Assembly (NCBI RefSeq): GCF_018326285.1
Contig: NZ_AP023362.1
Coordinates: forward strand, 5,022,001 to 5,086,000
Length of the DNA stretch: 64,000 nt
From: Mycolicibacterium sp. TY81
GTDB lineage: Bacteria; Actinomycetota; Actinomycetes; Mycobacteriales; Mycobacteriaceae
Direction: 5' to 3'
The notes beneath the pieces were generated by a model. The model had not been told where the DNA came from and searched no databases. It was given only the letters and a program-made list of their open reading frames with translations. Positions 35,610 through 44,884 of this stretch are shown piece after piece (position 1 is the first letter of the stretch; each line of letters opens with the position of its first letter). Position numbers and translations under genes: made by a program.

Positions 35610-36230
35610 CTAGTTCCGGCTCACGTCGATCGGGTGCGTCGCCAACATCGCCATGGGCATCGGCTGACGTCGTAGCACCCGCGACCACAGATCCACCCGC
35701 GGTCCCACGAGGACGTCCGACGGCAACGCCGACAGTACGATCCAGTCGTCGCGCTCGATCTCACCGTCGAGCTGACCGACCGACCACCCCGAGTAGCCGG
35801 CGTAGATCCGGACGCCCTCGACGGCACTTTCGATCTCGTCGGGATCGGCGTCCAGGTCGACCATCGCGATACGGCCCTGCACATGCCGCAGGCCGGGCAC
35901 CGACGACACATCGACGCCGACCTTCAGGGTCGCCAGGCACAGCGCGGAATCGCGCTTCACCGGACCGCCGATGAACATCGACTTGGGCTTCTTCGCGAGC
36001 TTCGCCCACTGCGGCAGCACGTTGTAGACGGCCGTCTCGCTGGGCCGGTTCAGGACGACGCCGAGCGTGCCACCGGAGTTGTGCTCGACGATGTAGATGA
36101 CGCTGCGCCGGAACGTCGGCTCCAACAGGTCGGTGTTGGCGAGCAGCAGTGTCCCCGCCCGAATCCCATGCGAGGCGGGAGCGAAATCGCGGTAATCCTC
36201 CGGTTCCTCTGACTGCGCCACGCCCTCCAT
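35610..36230 (-). CDS. YqgE/AlgH-family (DUF179) protein (Rv0038 homologue)
   Basis: 206 residues from ATG 36230; adjacent ATG 36233 is an equal candidate. Signature [27 protein letters not shown], the family [11 protein letters not shown] block and [17 protein letters not shown] are all present, so it is a full-length YqgE. The molecular function of the family is unresolved. Divergent from the MFS transporter gene. Confidence 0.92.
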   Translation of the reverse strand: MEGVAQSEEPEDYRDFAPASHGIRAGTLLLANTDLLEPTFRRSVIYIVEHNSGGTLGVVLNRPSETAVYNVLPQWAKLAKKPKSMFIGGPVKRDSALCLATLKVGVDVSSVPGLRHVQGRIAMVDLDADPDEIESAVEGVRIYAGYSGWSVGQLDGEIERDDWIVLSALPSDVLVGPRVDLWSRVLRRQPMPMAMLATHPIDVSRN

Positions 36231-36349
36231 CATGGCACTTGAGAGCCGTCGCCGTGACCAACGCACACGGCCCGCCGGGATATTTGTACTGTGGAGCGGG
36301 TCGCTTCAACCACGCCCGGCACTCCCAAATTCAGGACACGAACATCCCA

Positions 36350-37621
36350 GTGACCGCCAGCCGTCCCCACCACGTCGTCCTGCATGCGGTGCAGGCCCTA
36401 CCGGACTTCCGCCGGCTGCTGGAACTGCGCGCGGTCAGCCAATTCGGTGACGGACTCTTCCAGGCCGGCCTGGTGGGCGGCCTGCTGTTCAGTCCGGAAC
36501 GCCAGGCCACCCCGTTGGCCATCGCCGGCGCCTTCGCCGCGCTGTACCTGCCGTACTCGCTGCTGGGTCCGTTTGCCGGCGCGCTGCTCGACCGCTGGGA
36601 CCGCCGGCAGGTGCTCATCGCCGCCAACCTCGGCCGGCTGCTGGTGATGATCTGCGTCGGCGCGCTGCTGGCCAACGCCGCGACCGACCAGTGGATCCTG
36701 TTCGGCGCGTTGATCGTCAACGGCTTCACCCGCTTCGTCTCGTCCGGGCTGTCGGCCGCACTGCCGCACGTGGTGCCCACCGAACACGTCGTGTCGATGA
36801 ACTCGGTGGCGACCGCGTGCGGCGCCGTCTCGGCGTTCGTCGGCGCCAACGTGATGCTGCTGCCCCGATGGCTGCTGGGTGCGGGCGACACCAGCTCGGC
36901 CGTGGTGATCTGGTTGGCGGCGCTGGCCGTCGCGGTGGCGCTGTGGCTGTCGGTGCGCTTCCACCGGCATCTCCTCGGACCTGACGACAGCGCCCGCGCG
37001 GTCCACGGCTCGGTCGCCTACGCCGTCATCACCGGCTGGGTCTACGGCCTGCGGTCGGTGGCGAACGTGCCGACCGTGACCGCGACCCTGACCGGTCTGG
37101 CGGCGCACCGGATGGTGTTCGGCATCAACACCCTGATGGTGCTGGTGATCGTCCGGCACGGCGGCGGCGAACACGTCGCCGGGTTCGCGGTGACCGTTGT
37201 GTTCGTCGCCGCCGCGGGCCTCGGGTCGTTCCTCGGCAATGTCGTCATGCCGACCGCGGTGCGCCGCTGGGGTCGCTACGCGACCGCCAACGGCGCCCTC
37301 GCCATTGCGGCCGTGGTTCAACTCGCCGGCGTCGGCCTCCAGATACCGGTCCTGATCGCCTGCAGTCTGGTGCTGGGCACGGCCGGGCAGGTGGTCAAGT
37401 TGTGCGCCGACTCGGCGATGCAGCTCGACGTCGACGACGCCCTGCGCGGCCACGTGTTCGCGGTCCAGGACGCGCTGTTCTGGATGGCGTTCATCGTCGC
37501 GATCACGGCATCGGCGGCGGTGATCCCGGACGACGGCAAGTCCTCGGCCCTGATGGCCGCCGGCGCCGTCGTCTACCTTGTGGGCCTGGCCCTGCACGCG
37601 ACGCTGGGCAAGCGCTCCTAG
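36350..37621 (+). CDS. MFS transporter (Rv0037c homologue)
   Basis: 423 residues from GTG 36350 ([24 protein letters not shown]), a start supported by similarity to Rv0037c. Twelve hydrophobic helices. The N-terminal half contains the MFS loop 2-3 motif [10 protein letters not shown], and the C-terminal half mirrors it. MFS_1/enterobactin-exporter-like in general shape. Transported compound unknown. Its 3' end overlaps the convergent secreted-protein gene by 4 bp. Confidence 0.87.
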   Translation: MTASRPHHVVLHAVQALPDFRRLLELRAVSQFGDGLFQAGLVGGLLFSPERQATPLAIAGAFAALYLPYSLLGPFAGALLDRWDRRQVLIAANLGRLLVMICVGALLANAATDQWILFGALIVNGFTRFVSSGLSAALPHVVPTEHVVSMNSVATACGAVSAFVGANVMLLPRWLLGAGDTSSAVVIWLAALAVAVALWLSVRFHRHLLGPDDSARAVHGSVAYAVITGWVYGLRSVANVPTVTATLTGLAAHRMVFGINTLMVLVIVRHGGGEHVAGFAVTVVFVAAAGLGSFLGNVVMPTAVRRWGRYATANGALAIAAVVQLAGVGLQIPVLIACSLVLGTAGQVVKLCADSAMQLDVDDALRGHVFAVQDALFWMAFIVAITASAAVIPDDGKSSALMAAGAVVYLVGLALHATLGKRS

Positions 37622-38196
37622 CAGCTGCCCTGTGCGCTGATCGACGTCGCGCCAACGGCTTTGCCGCACTTGCTCGATGTCACGGTCGCCGCCGCGGTGT
37701 GCCCCGACACCGACACCGCGTGCGTGTGGTGCTCCGACGCCGGAGCGCCACTCAGGCGGCGCAGGGCCGAAGCGTCCAGGTCCGCCTCATCGGGCAGGTC
37801 CGCCCCGTGTGCCTGCGCGAAGTCGTACATCTTGCCGGGCGCGCCGCCGAGCACCTTGTTGCTGTTCAGGAGGGTTTGGTAGTCGCCATTGCTGCCATGG
37901 GTCGGCGTCTCGTAGTTCGGTGTCCCGACCCGGTCGTGGTAGTACGCGCCGACGGCCGAGTTGTCCAGCGCCCGGTTCGCCGGGGTGCTCTGGTTGAAGA
38001 CGCGGTCACCGACGGCCTGCACCACCCGTAACTCCGGCGCCGGGTTCTTCAAACCCGGACGGCCCACCGCGTCACCGGATTCGGTGCTGTAGCCGTGGGC
38101 ACTTGCCACGCCGGCACCGGGTGAGCCGATCACCACCAACGCGCCGACCACGGCGGCGCCGGCAAGATTCGGTATGCAGCGGTTGATTGCGGACAT
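37618..38196 (-). CDS. Exported His-containing protein of unknown function
   Basis: 192 residues. Sec signal peptide with cleavage site ASA|HGYS, so the mature protein should begin with His34. The body is hydrophilic. A His cluster ([13 protein letters not shown]) and two Cys near the C-terminus (SSKCGKAV...AQGSC) could form a disulfide. No family recognised. It follows another small exported protein on the same strand, also with a predicted N-terminal His after cleavage. Metal binding is a guess from these residues. Confidence 0.7.
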   Translation of the reverse strand: MSAINRCIPNLAGAAVVGALVVIGSPGAGVASAHGYSTESGDAVGRPGLKNPAPELRVVQAVGDRVFNQSTPANRALDNSAVGAYYHDRVGTPNYETPTHGSNGDYQTLLNSNKVLGGAPGKMYDFAQAHGADLPDEADLDASALRRLSGAPASEHHTHAVSVSGHTAAATVTSSKCGKAVGATSISAQGSC

Positions 38197-38309
38197 TTTT
38201 GCCTCTCTCTAGTCCATCCGGGCATGACGAAGCCCGGTGAAATCACTTGAAGACGCGCAGGTTTGCCGTCTCGAAGATGGCGCCGATCGCGGCGGCGCCG
38301 GAACGCCGC

Positions 38310-38591
38310 TCAGCGACCCGAGGCCGCACCCGCCGATCCGCAGACGTTGGCTGCCTGCCGGAGCTCGCCGCCCGGGCACGACGACTTGGCACGCTTGTTC
38401 TTGCCGGCGCCACCTGCCGCGGACCCGCCGCGGCTGGCACCACCGCTGTCCGACGAACCTCCGCCGTCGCTGGAACCGCCGTGGTCGTGCCCGGGATGTG
38501 CCCCGACGAGGGCGGTCGGCGTGACAGCAAACAGACACGCAGCCACCAGCCAGCCGCCGATCGCTGCTCTCGCCAGTCGGGTCGATTGCAT
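38310..38591 (-). CDS. Small exported Gly/Ser-rich protein with N-terminal HPGHDH
   Basis: 93 residues from ATG 38591, which has GGAGGAG well placed upstream. Signal peptide (residues 1-31, VGA|HPGHDHGG) is predicted to leave His32 as the mature N-terminus. A Gly/Ser-rich stretch follows, then a basic patch (GKNKRAKSS) and two Cys (CPGG...NVCG). The frame is embedded in a longer open frame that runs under the divergent gene; the ribosome-binding site and signal peptide fix the real start. Unknown function, possibly metal-related. Confidence 0.72.
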   Translation of the reverse strand: MQSTRLARAAIGGWLVAACLFAVTPTALVGAHPGHDHGGSSDGGGSSDSGGASRGGSAAGGAGKNKRAKSSCPGGELRQAANVCGSAGAASGR

Positions 38592-38804
38592 GATTCCTAT
38601 CTCCTCCAAGTCGATTCGTGCGCACGGTGACGCGGTTCGCAACCGGTTCCGCGCTGGCACCTTCCGGCTCGGATAGTCGCGGCAAACGTCCGCGGAGTTC
38701 CCGAAACTGACAAGTTCCTGTTGATTGCCTGGTTGAGACCTGTTTGAACGCTGCGAGAAGCGGCCCGGCGAAGTCGGACCAGCGGTACCGTCTAGGGTGC
38801 TGCC

Positions 38805-39587
38805 ATGGCCCCCAATGCTGCTGCCGGTGTCATCGCCGATCTGCGTGCCGAAAGTGACGACCTGGACCGCCTGGTCGCCGACCTGCCACCCGCCGAGTGG
38901 GCCACTGCGACCCCGGCCGAGGGCTGGACCATCGCCCACCAGATCGCGCATCTGTGGTGGACCGACAAGGTGTCGGTGCTGGCGGTGACCGACGAGGAGG
39001 CCTTCGCCGCGACGCTCACCGAGGCGTGGAAGAACCCGCTCGGCTTCGTCGACGTGGCGGCCGAAGAACTCGCGCAGACCCCGCCGGCGGAGATGCTGGC
39101 GCAGTGGCGCGCCACCCGGAACACGTTGCACGACGAGCTCGAAGGTGTCGCCGACGGCCGCAAGCTGCCGTGGTTCGGCCCGCCGATGAGCGCCGCGTCC
39201 ATGGCAAGCGCACGGCTGATGGAGACCTGGGCGCACGGCGCCGACGTCGCCGACACGCTCGGCGTCCGGCGTGAGCCGACGGTCCGGCTCAAGTCGATCG
39301 CGCACATCGGCGTTCGGACAAGGGATTTCGCGTTCACGCTCCACGAGCTGACCCCGCCGGCCGAGGTGTTTCACGTGGAACTTTCCGCGCCCGACGGCTC
39401 GGTGTGGACCTGGGGTCCGGACGACGCCGCGCAGCGGGTCACGGGCTCGGCCGAGGACTTCTGCCTGCTGGTCACTCAGCGGCGGCCGCTACGCGAACTC
39501 GACGTCAAGGCCGTCGGCGACGACGCCCAGAAGTGGCTGACCATCGCCCAGGCCTTCGCCGGCCCGCCGGGAGCGGGCCGGGGCTGA
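38805..39587 (+). CDS. DinB/mycothiol-dependent maleylpyruvate isomerase-like protein (Rv0036c homologue)
   Basis: 260 residues. The N-terminal MDMPI/DinB four-helix domain (about 1-160) has [14 protein letters not shown], with a His usable for metal, and [23 protein letters not shown], a typical second metal-site helix. A small C-terminal wing domain follows. Proteins of this kind are thiol-dependent enzymes that often use mycothiol; the reaction here is unknown. A parS-like site lies within the coding sequence at 39368. Confidence 0.85.
   Translation: MAPNAAAGVIADLRAESDDLDRLVADLPPAEWATATPAEGWTIAHQIAHLWWTDKVSVLAVTDEEAFAATLTEAWKNPLGFVDVAAEELAQTPPAEMLAQWRATRNTLHDELEGVADGRKLPWFGPPMSAASMASARLMETWAHGADVADTLGVRREPTVRLKSIAHIGVRTRDFAFTLHELTPPAEVFHVELSAPDGSVWTWGPDDAAQRVTGSAEDFCLLVTQRRPLRELDVKAVGDDAQKWLTIAQAFAGPPGAGRG
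39368..39381. promoter_or_regulatory. parS-like ParB site (outlying)
   Basis: GTTTCACGTGGAAC differs at one position from the perfect 14-bp palindrome GTTTCACGTGAAAC. It lies inside the Rv0036c-like gene, about 17 kb from the parS group near parAB. Same variant as the site at 56490. Confidence 0.65.
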
Positions 39588-39620
39588 GTTCGCGCCGTTG
39601 ACCCGGCGCCGCTGACAGGG

Positions 39621-40103
39621 TCAACGCTGGATCGCGCCGGCCGAGTCGGCCGCGCCATCGCCGTCGGAATCGGACAGCTGGACATCCCACCGCCCGTCGC
39701 CGTCGGTGTCCGCGTACGCCACCGGCCCGGCCAGCACGCGGTCCGCGAGTCCGTTGCCGTCGGCGTCGATCAGCCGGTCGTCGACCGCACCGTCACCGTC
39801 GAAGTCGACGACCGCTCCCCCGCTCTGCTCGGTGCCGTCCAGGCCGAACCACCGCAGCCCCGACCCCACCGCCCAGGTACCCGATCCGTCGTCGGTGAAC
39901 GACCTGCGCGCGCCGTCGACATCGATCACGGCATGGTCGGCCCGGCCGTCCCCGTCGAAGTCGGCCAGCGCGTCGTCGAACAATCCGTCGCCGTCCACGT
40001 CCAGCCGCACACCGTCCAGCGTGCCGTCGCCGTCGGCGTCCACCGCCGGCTCCCCCGGCCACCACGACGCCGACCCGTCCCCGTCACTCAGGCAATAGTC
40101 CAT
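39621..40103 (-). CDS. DxDGDG-repeat protein (Rv3906c homologue)
   Basis: 160 residues, made of about ten copies of an Asp-rich unit resembling thrombospondin type 3 or dockerin calcium-binding loops (DADGDGTLDG, DVDGDGLFDD, DFDGDGRADH, DSDGDGAADS). No signal peptide seen. Corresponds by position to M. tuberculosis Rv3906c, annotated there as pullulanase-like because of these repeats; no glycosidase domain exists. Calcium binding is likely from the repeat, function unknown. Lies 18 bp after pcnA on the same strand. Confidence 0.82.
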   Translation of the reverse strand: MDYCLSDGDGSASWWPGEPAVDADGDGTLDGVRLDVDGDGLFDDALADFDGDGRADHAVIDVDGARRSFTDDGSGTWAVGSGLRWFGLDGTEQSGGAVVDFDGDGAVDDRLIDADGNGLADRVLAGPVAYADTDGDGRWDVQLSDSDGDGAADSAGAIQR

Positions 40104-40121
40104 ACCTGAATAGACGGCTGA

Positions 40122-41582
40122 TCAGCCTCTGGCGTTCCACCATTTCTGCAATTCGGCGACGGCCTCGTCGTGCGACAGCGGGCCGCGGTCCAGCCGGAGC
40201 TCCTTGAGGAACCGCCACGCCTCGCCGACCTGCGGCCCGGCCGGGATGCCGAGCAGCGTCATGATCTCGTTGCCGTCGAGGTCCGGCCGCACCCGAGCCA
40301 GATCCTCCTTCGCGGCCAGCTCCTCGATGCGCCGCTCGAGACCGTCGTAGTTGGCCTGCAACCGCGCCGCCCGGCGACGGTTGCGGGTGGTGCAGTCCGC
40401 GCGCACCAGCTTGTGCAGCCGGCTCAGCAGCGGCCCGGCGTCGGTGACGTACCGCCGCACCGCCGAGTCCGTCCACTTGCCGGTGCCCTTGTCGTCGGCG
40501 TAGCCGTGGAACCTCAGGTGCAGATACACCAGCTGCGAGACGTCGTCGACCATCTGCTTGGAGTACTTCAGCGCGCGCATGCGCTTGCGCGTCATCTTCG
40601 CGCCGACCACCTCGTGGTGGTGGAAGCTGACGCCACCGTCGGGCTCGTGCCGGCGGGTGTCGGGCTTGCCGATGTCGTGCAGCAGCGCAGCCCAGCGCAG
40701 CACCAGGTCGGGTCCCTCGTCCTCGAGGTCGATCGCCTGCCGCAGCACCGTCAGCGAGTGGTGGTAGACGTCCTTGTGCTGATGGTGCTCGTCGATCGCC
40801 ATTCGCATGGCACCGACCTCGGGCAGCACGACGTCGCCCAGTCCGGTCTGCACCATCAGATCCACACCGGCCATCGGATCGGCGCCGAGCATCAGCTTGT
40901 CGAGCTCCGCGGCCACCCGCTCGGCGGTGATCCGGCCCAGCTGCGGCGCCATCTCGATCAGGGCCTCCAGAACGCGTGGCGCCACCGAGAACCCCAGCTG
41001 TGAGACGAAGCGGGCGGCCCGCAACATCCGCAGCGGATCGTCACCGAAGGACACCTGCGGCGCCGACGGGGTGTCGAGCACCTTGTCCGCCAACGCGGCG
41101 AGCCCGCCCAGCGGATCGTGGAATTCACCGATGCCGCCGGGCAGGTCGGGGTTGATCCGGACGGCCATCGCGTTCACGGTGAAGTCCCGGCGCACCAGGT
41201 CGTCCTCGAGCCGGTCGCCGAACACCACCTCGGGATTGCGGGACACCTGGTCGTAGCTGTCGGCGCGGAAGGTGGTGATCTCGATGCGCTGCCCGTACTT
41301 GGCCGCCCCGATGGTCCCGAACTCGATCCCGGTGTCCCACAACGCTTCTGCCCAGCCGCGCAGCATCTTCTGCAACTCGGCCGGACGGGCGTCGGTGGTG
41401 AAGTCCAGGTCGTTCAGGTCACGGCCGAGCAGCGCGTCGCGCACACTGCCGCCCACCAGGTACAGGTCGTGACCGGCCGCGGCGAACACGCGCCCGAGGT
41501 CTACGAGCAAACCCGCATGCTTGTTCAGTGCGACCGCGGCAGCGGTCAGCAACGCGGCATCGGTACTTGCTTCGTTCGGCAC
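40122..41582 (-). CDS. pcnA: CCA tRNA nucleotidyltransferase / poly(A) polymerase family
   Basis: 486 residues from GTG 41582, matching the N-terminus of mycobacterial PcnA. Class II nucleotidyltransferase head with LVGGSVRDALLGR and DLDFTT (catalytic Asp pair near residues 57-59). The RRDFTVNAMA motif follows, then an HD domain (LLHDIGKPDTRRH...HHHEVVG). As the only such gene in its context it most likely adds CCA to tRNA 3' ends; the HD part may give phosphatase or repair activity. Divergent from mutT4. Confidence 0.93.
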   Translation of the reverse strand: MPNEASTDAALLTAAAVALNKHAGLLVDLGRVFAAAGHDLYLVGGSVRDALLGRDLNDLDFTTDARPAELQKMLRGWAEALWDTGIEFGTIGAAKYGQRIEITTFRADSYDQVSRNPEVVFGDRLEDDLVRRDFTVNAMAVRINPDLPGGIGEFHDPLGGLAALADKVLDTPSAPQVSFGDDPLRMLRAARFVSQLGFSVAPRVLEALIEMAPQLGRITAERVAAELDKLMLGADPMAGVDLMVQTGLGDVVLPEVGAMRMAIDEHHQHKDVYHHSLTVLRQAIDLEDEGPDLVLRWAALLHDIGKPDTRRHEPDGGVSFHHHEVVGAKMTRKRMRALKYSKQMVDDVSQLVYLHLRFHGYADDKGTGKWTDSAVRRYVTDAGPLLSRLHKLVRADCTTRNRRRAARLQANYDGLERRIEELAAKEDLARVRPDLDGNEIMTLLGIPAGPQVGEAWRFLKELRLDRGPLSHDEAVAELQKWWNARG

Positions 41583-41705
41583 GTCCGATGAGCCTAATGC
41601 GCCCACCCCACGGTTTGGTACCGACCATCGCGGCACGGTCACAACTGGGCCACTGACCGGCGAGTGGGGACAGAGCGCCCAACCTGAGCAGCTACTATCG
41701 CTTGG

Positions 41706-42491
41706 GTGTCGGAAGGCGAGCGTGCCAAACCACGACGACGCCGCGGGCGACGTCGCGGTCGACGCTCGGCAGGTCCGCCCAGCGACAACACCCAGGGCAC
41801 CGACACCGATTCGGCCGCTGCGCCCCGCAACGGCACCGCACAAGCGGCCCCGGCGGCGGCTCCCGCCACTCCCGCCGCCCGCAAGTCGAACAACGACCGG
41901 CTGCGCACCGTCCACGAGACATCGGCCGGCGGGCTGGTGATCGACGGCCTCGACGGCCCCAAAGACACCCAGAAGGCGGCACTCATCGGCCGCATCGACC
42001 GCCGCGGCCGCATGCTGTGGTCACTGCCCAAGGGGCACATCGAACTCGGCGAGACGGCCGAACAGACCGCCATCCGTGAGGTCGCCGAGGAGACCGGACT
42101 GCAGGGCAGCGTGCTGGCCGCGCTCGGCAGCATCGACTACTGGTTCGTGACCGAGGGCCGGCGCGTGCACAAGACAGTGCACCATTACCTGATGCGATTC
42201 CTGGGCGGTGAACTCTCCGACGACGACGTCGAGGTCACCGAAGTGGCGTGGGTGCCGCTTCGGGAACTGCCGTCCCGCCTGGCCTACGCCGACGAGCGCA
42301 AGCTCGCCGAGGTGGCCGGCGAACTGATCGACAAACTGCACACCGATGGACCGGGCGCCCTGCCGCCGCTGCCGCGCACCGCGCCGCGCCGCCGCCCACA
42401 GACCCATTCCCGCACGCGGAACCATCGCACCGACGACTCCGCCCATACCCAACCCGGCCGCCGCGCGAACGGCTGCGGACCCGGGTCGTGA
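41706..42491 (+). CDS. mutT4: Nudix hydrolase MutT4
   Basis: 261 residues from GTG 41706. A basic/Ala-rich N-terminus of about 65 residues precedes the Nudix domain with a perfect box: [22 protein letters not shown]. Hydrolyses nucleoside diphosphate derivatives; the exact substrate of mycobacterial MutT4 is unsettled. A basic, Pro-rich tail follows. The stop overlaps the next gene start (GTGA), and the block mutT4-Rv3909-MurJ is conserved in mycobacteria (Rv3908-Rv3910). Confidence 0.92.
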   Translation: MSEGERAKPRRRRGRRRGRRSAGPPSDNTQGTDTDSAAAPRNGTAQAAPAAAPATPAARKSNNDRLRTVHETSAGGLVIDGLDGPKDTQKAALIGRIDRRGRMLWSLPKGHIELGETAEQTAIREVAEETGLQGSVLAALGSIDYWFVTEGRRVHKTVHHYLMRFLGGELSDDDVEVTEVAWVPLRELPSRLAYADERKLAEVAGELIDKLHTDGPGALPPLPRTAPRRRPQTHSRTRNHRTDDSAHTQPGRRANGCGPGS

Positions 42492-44884
42492 AGGTCAGGT
42501 TGGCGGCCTCGACAGTTCTCCTGCGCGTCCTGGCAGTCACCGCCCTGTTGCTGTTGCTCACCGCCCCGATCACGCCGCATTCGTCGGCAGGCGAACCGGG
42601 CGGGACGACGTTCCTGCAACTGCGCATCGACCACGTCACCCCCGACGTGGTCACCACCACGAGCGAGCCGGTGGTGACGGTCAGCGGCACCGTCACCAAT
42701 GTCGGTGACCGCCCGGTGCACGACGTCATGGTGCGCCTCGAGCACGCGGCAGCGGTGACGTCGTCATCCGGGCTGCGGACGACGCTGTCCGGGGAGCCGA
42801 CAGACTTCTCCGCCGTCGGCGACTTCACCACGGTGTCGCAGGATCTCGCGCGCGGGCAGAGCGTGCCGTTCCGGCTCGCGTACCCGGTGCGCTCGGCCGA
42901 CCATCCCGCCCTCGGCATCGACCGTCCGGGTGTGTATCCGCTGCTCGTCAACGTCAACGGGACACCCGACTACGGGTCGGCCGCCCGGCTCGACGACGCC
43001 CGCTTCCTGCTGCCGGTGCTCGGCGTACCCGCCACTCCGCCCGCTGCGGGCAGCGGTAGTGGCACCGGCCAGCAGCCGATCGACGCCGTCGTGCCACCCG
43101 ACACCGCACATCCCGTCGCACTGACTCTGCTCTGGCCGCTCGCCGACCGTCCGCACCTGGCGGCCGGCGTCCCCGGACGCACCGAACCGGCCCGCCTCGC
43201 CGACGACGACCTCGCCGCCTCCCTGGCCAACGGCGGCCGCCTCGACACCCTGCTCGCCGCGGCGGACTTCGCCACCAACGACCAGGTGGATCCCGGCGGC
43301 CTCATGCGCGGCGCGATGTGCCTGGCCGTCGACCCCGACCTGCTGATCACCGTCAACGCGATGAGCGGCGGCTACGTCGTGACCGACGACCCGGAGGCCG
43401 GCCTCAACTCACCCACCCACCCGGGCACCGGCCAGCAGGCCGCGACCGAATGGCTCAACCGGCTGCGGCAGCTCGCCCAACGGGTGTGCGTCACCCCAAC
43501 GGTGTACGCCCAGGCCGACCTACGCGCGCTGCAGCGCGTCGGCGACGCCGCCCTGAACACCACCGCCACCACCGATGCCGGGCCCATCGTCAACCAGCTG
43601 CTCGGCATCCAGTCCCTGCGCGGCGCGACGGTCGTCGGCGACGGCCCGCTCACCGGCCCGGCGGTGCGGCTGCTGTCGGCGCAGCCCGATCCGACCGTCG
43701 CGATCGCCGCGGCGCCCATCACCGCCGACGACGCCGCGAATCCCGCCGACACCGCGCCCCGCCGCTACAGCGACAAAGTGACCGTGGCGCCGTTCGACCC
43801 GTGCGTCGCCGCGGCCCTGGCCGGCGCGGGCCGGACCCCGATCTCGCCGGGATACCTGGACACCTCACTGCGGGTACCGCTCAACCACGACTCGCAGGTG
43901 GCACGGCGCCAGGACGCCATCGCCTCGGTGCTGTGGCGTGGGCTGCAACCCGACGCCCAACCGCGAAACCAGATCCTGATGCCGCCGCTGGCGTGGGACG
44001 TGACGCCCGACGACGCCCAGGCGATCCTGACGTCGGTCGCCACGGCGATCCACTCCGGCCTCGCCGTCGCCCGCCCGATGCCCGCGGTGATCGCCGAAGC
44101 ACAAGAGCTGCCGCCGACGCAGACGGCCACCCCGCCGGACAACGGCACCGGCAACCCCAAGGCCCGCTACGGCGACGGCATCACCAGCCAGATCTCGACC
44201 ACCATGGAACGAATCTGGGGCCTGACCGCCGCGCTGACCGTCAACACCCAGACGGGTCTGACGGGCGACCAGTACACGGCGCCGCTGCGGGAGGACATGC
44301 TGCGGGCGCTGACGCAGTCGGTGCCGCCGACCGTCCGCGAAGCCATGGCCCAGGAGCGCGTCAGCACCACGCAGCGCACGATGGACGACCTGTTCCACGG
44401 CGTCACCGTCGTCAACCCCGGCGGCTCGTACACGCTGGCGACCGAACGCAGTCCCCTCCCCCTGGCCCTGCGCAACGACCTGCCCGTGCCGATCCGCGTG
44501 CGGCTGGTCATCGACGCGCCACCGGGCATGACCGTCACCGACATGGGTGAGATCGAACTGCCGCCGGGCTACCTGCCGCTGCGGGTACCGATCGAGGTGC
44601 ATTTCACCCAGCGCGTCGCGGTCGACGTCTCCTTGCGCACGGTCAACGGGCTGACGCTCGGCGAACCGGTCCGGCTGTCGGTGCATTCCAACGCCTACGG
44701 CAAGGTGCTGTTCTTCATCACCCTGTCCGCCGGCGCCGTGCTGTTCCTGCTGGCCGGCCGGCGGCTGTGGCACCGGTTCCGCGGGCAGCCCGACCGCGCC
44801 GACCTGGACCGGCCGCACCACAGCCGGCCCATCCGGCCCGATCCGCTCGACACCGCCATCGCCCACGCCCCGGAGGACTCATGA
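42488..44884 (+). CDS. Exported membrane-anchored protein of the Rv3909 (DUF6049) family
   Basis: 798 residues from GTG 42488, overlapping the mutT4 stop by 4 bp. Signal-like helix at residues 10-30, a large extracytoplasmic region with beta-rich domains, and a single transmembrane helix (about 739-760: [18 protein letters not shown]) before a short basic cytoplasmic tail. It overlaps murJ (ATGA). Its fixed place between MutT4 and the lipid II flippase suggests a role in cell-wall export or assembly. The biochemical role is unknown. Confidence 0.85.
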   Translation: MKVRLAASTVLLRVLAVTALLLLLTAPITPHSSAGEPGGTTFLQLRIDHVTPDVVTTTSEPVVTVSGTVTNVGDRPVHDVMVRLEHAAAVTSSSGLRTTLSGEPTDFSAVGDFTTVSQDLARGQSVPFRLAYPVRSADHPALGIDRPGVYPLLVNVNGTPDYGSAARLDDARFLLPVLGVPATPPAAGSGSGTGQQPIDAVVPPDTAHPVALTLLWPLADRPHLAAGVPGRTEPARLADDDLAASLANGGRLDTLLAAADFATNDQVDPGGLMRGAMCLAVDPDLLITVNAMSGGYVVTDDPEAGLNSPTHPGTGQQAATEWLNRLRQLAQRVCVTPTVYAQADLRALQRVGDAALNTTATTDAGPIVNQLLGIQSLRGATVVGDGPLTGPAVRLLSAQPDPTVAIAAAPITADDAANPADTAPRRYSDKVTVAPFDPCVAAALAGAGRTPISPGYLDTSLRVPLNHDSQVARRQDAIASVLWRGLQPDAQPRNQILMPPLAWDVTPDDAQAILTSVATAIHSGLAVARPMPAVIAEAQELPPTQTATPPDNGTGNPKARYGDGITSQISTTMERIWGLTAALTVNTQTGLTGDQYTAPLREDMLRALTQSVPPTVREAMAQERVSTTQRTMDDLFHGVTVVNPGGSYTLATERSPLPLALRNDLPVPIRVRLVIDAPPGMTVTDMGEIELPPGYLPLRVPIEVHFTQRVAVDVSLRTVNGLTLGEPVRLSVHSNAYGKVLFFITLSAGAVLFLLAGRRLWHRFRGQPDRADLDRPHHSRPIRPDPLDTAIAHAPEDS

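Noticed and set aside
37600..41600. Rv0036c-like gene next to Rv3906c-like gene as a novel origin-region inversion
   Set aside because: Relative to M. tuberculosis it is an inversion around the origin, but I recall the same order in M. smegmatis, so it is ordinary for rapid growers.
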